A DNA stretch of 13,423 nt from Clostridiaceae bacterium. GTDB taxonomy: Bacteria; Bacillota; Clostridia; Acetivibrionales; DUMC01. Shown here piece after piece: positions 13,369 to 13,423 of the stretch (position 1 is its first letter; each line of letters opens with the position of its first letter). The notes under the pieces are model-generated. The model saw only the letters and a program-made list of their open reading frames with translations. It had not been told where the DNA came from and did no database searches. The DNA is taken from contig JAAZDH010000319.1 in NCBI GenBank assembly GCA_012512865.1, positions 1 through 13,423 of the forward strand, given 5' to 3'. The translations under genes and the position numbers were made by a program.

Positions 13369-13423
13369 TCACCTGTAACTGCCTATTGCTGCTGTCGCAG
13401 CATCGGCGCAAAGACTAGTACAC
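13369..13423 (-). CDS. Possible C-terminal tail of a gene entering from the right edge
   Basis: One minus-strand frame reads ADAATAAIGSYR and then TGA, three bases before the terminator stem at 13365. A second frame (VLVFAPMLRQQQ, stop at 13385-13383) is also open. The closeness of TGA to the terminator favours the first. Seventeen codons are too few to identify a family. Confidence 0.3.
   Translation of the reverse strand, partial: CTSLCADAATAAIGSYR

Noticed and set aside
13388..13403. TGCTGC-TGTC-GCAGCA hairpin as an attachment or insertion-sequence end
   Set aside because: It is a single short inverted repeat at the window edge with no duplicated partner and no transposase nearby.

Overview
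The window reads as chromosomal DNA of a low-to-medium GC, Gram-positive Clostridia-type bacterium (Bacillota). Three things support this. The block radA / CarD-type regulator / PIN-TRAM protein (YacL type) / ispD / ispF-like / proS is the housekeeping neighbourhood found in Firmicutes downstream of clpC. Shine-Dalgarno sites are strong and purine-rich, with frequent GTG and TTG starts. Spacers are very AT-rich and hold sigma-A-like promoters and classical Rho-independent terminators. I cannot name the genus from sequence alone.

Layout, left to right. A sugar-phosphate isomerase/epimerase-like TIM-barrel gene (260-1204, minus) has its own promoter and a palindromic operator-like site. A 1-kb spacer follows, in which I find a previously hidden 39-codon gene (1607-1726, minus) with an ideal ribosome binding site and a downstream terminator, a divergent pair of promoters, and a 180-base degenerate hexamer tract lying in the 5' leader of an RluA-family pseudouridine synthase gene (2222-3217, plus). 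Next is a secreted SH3b-CAP protein (3339-4196, minus), convergent with the synthase.

The core block runs leftward from radA to proS: radA (10042-11409), a CarD/CdnL-type RNA polymerase-binding regulator (9090-9569), a membrane-anchored PIN-TRAM protein (7858-8922), ispD (7095-7814) and proS (4493-6235). The IspF-like gene sits in its expected place between ispD and proS but on the opposite strand (6537-7010). It keeps the zinc ligands but has lost the conserved GDIG/FPDTD substrate motif. The usual disA gene is absent between radA and the CarD gene. In its place is a spacer with a near-perfect promoter and a leader of roughly 370 bases.

The right end holds a GH15 glucoamylase-type glycoside hydrolase gene (11519-13237, minus). 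Its reading frame shows recognisable family sequence upstream of the first ATG, then an in-frame stop, then the strong terminator of another gene. It is therefore a 5'-truncated remnant placed just upstream of radA, where clpC/mcsB genes are commonly found. Several spacers are built of degenerate short words of different families, which looks like repeated slippage and decay. I see no tRNA, rRNA, CRISPR array, insertion sequence or recognised riboswitch. The most unusual items are the divergent and inverted ispF-like gene, the hexamer leader with its coupled reading frame, the hidden 39-residue protein, and the truncation and gene-loss scars around radA. None of these amounts to a proven new system.
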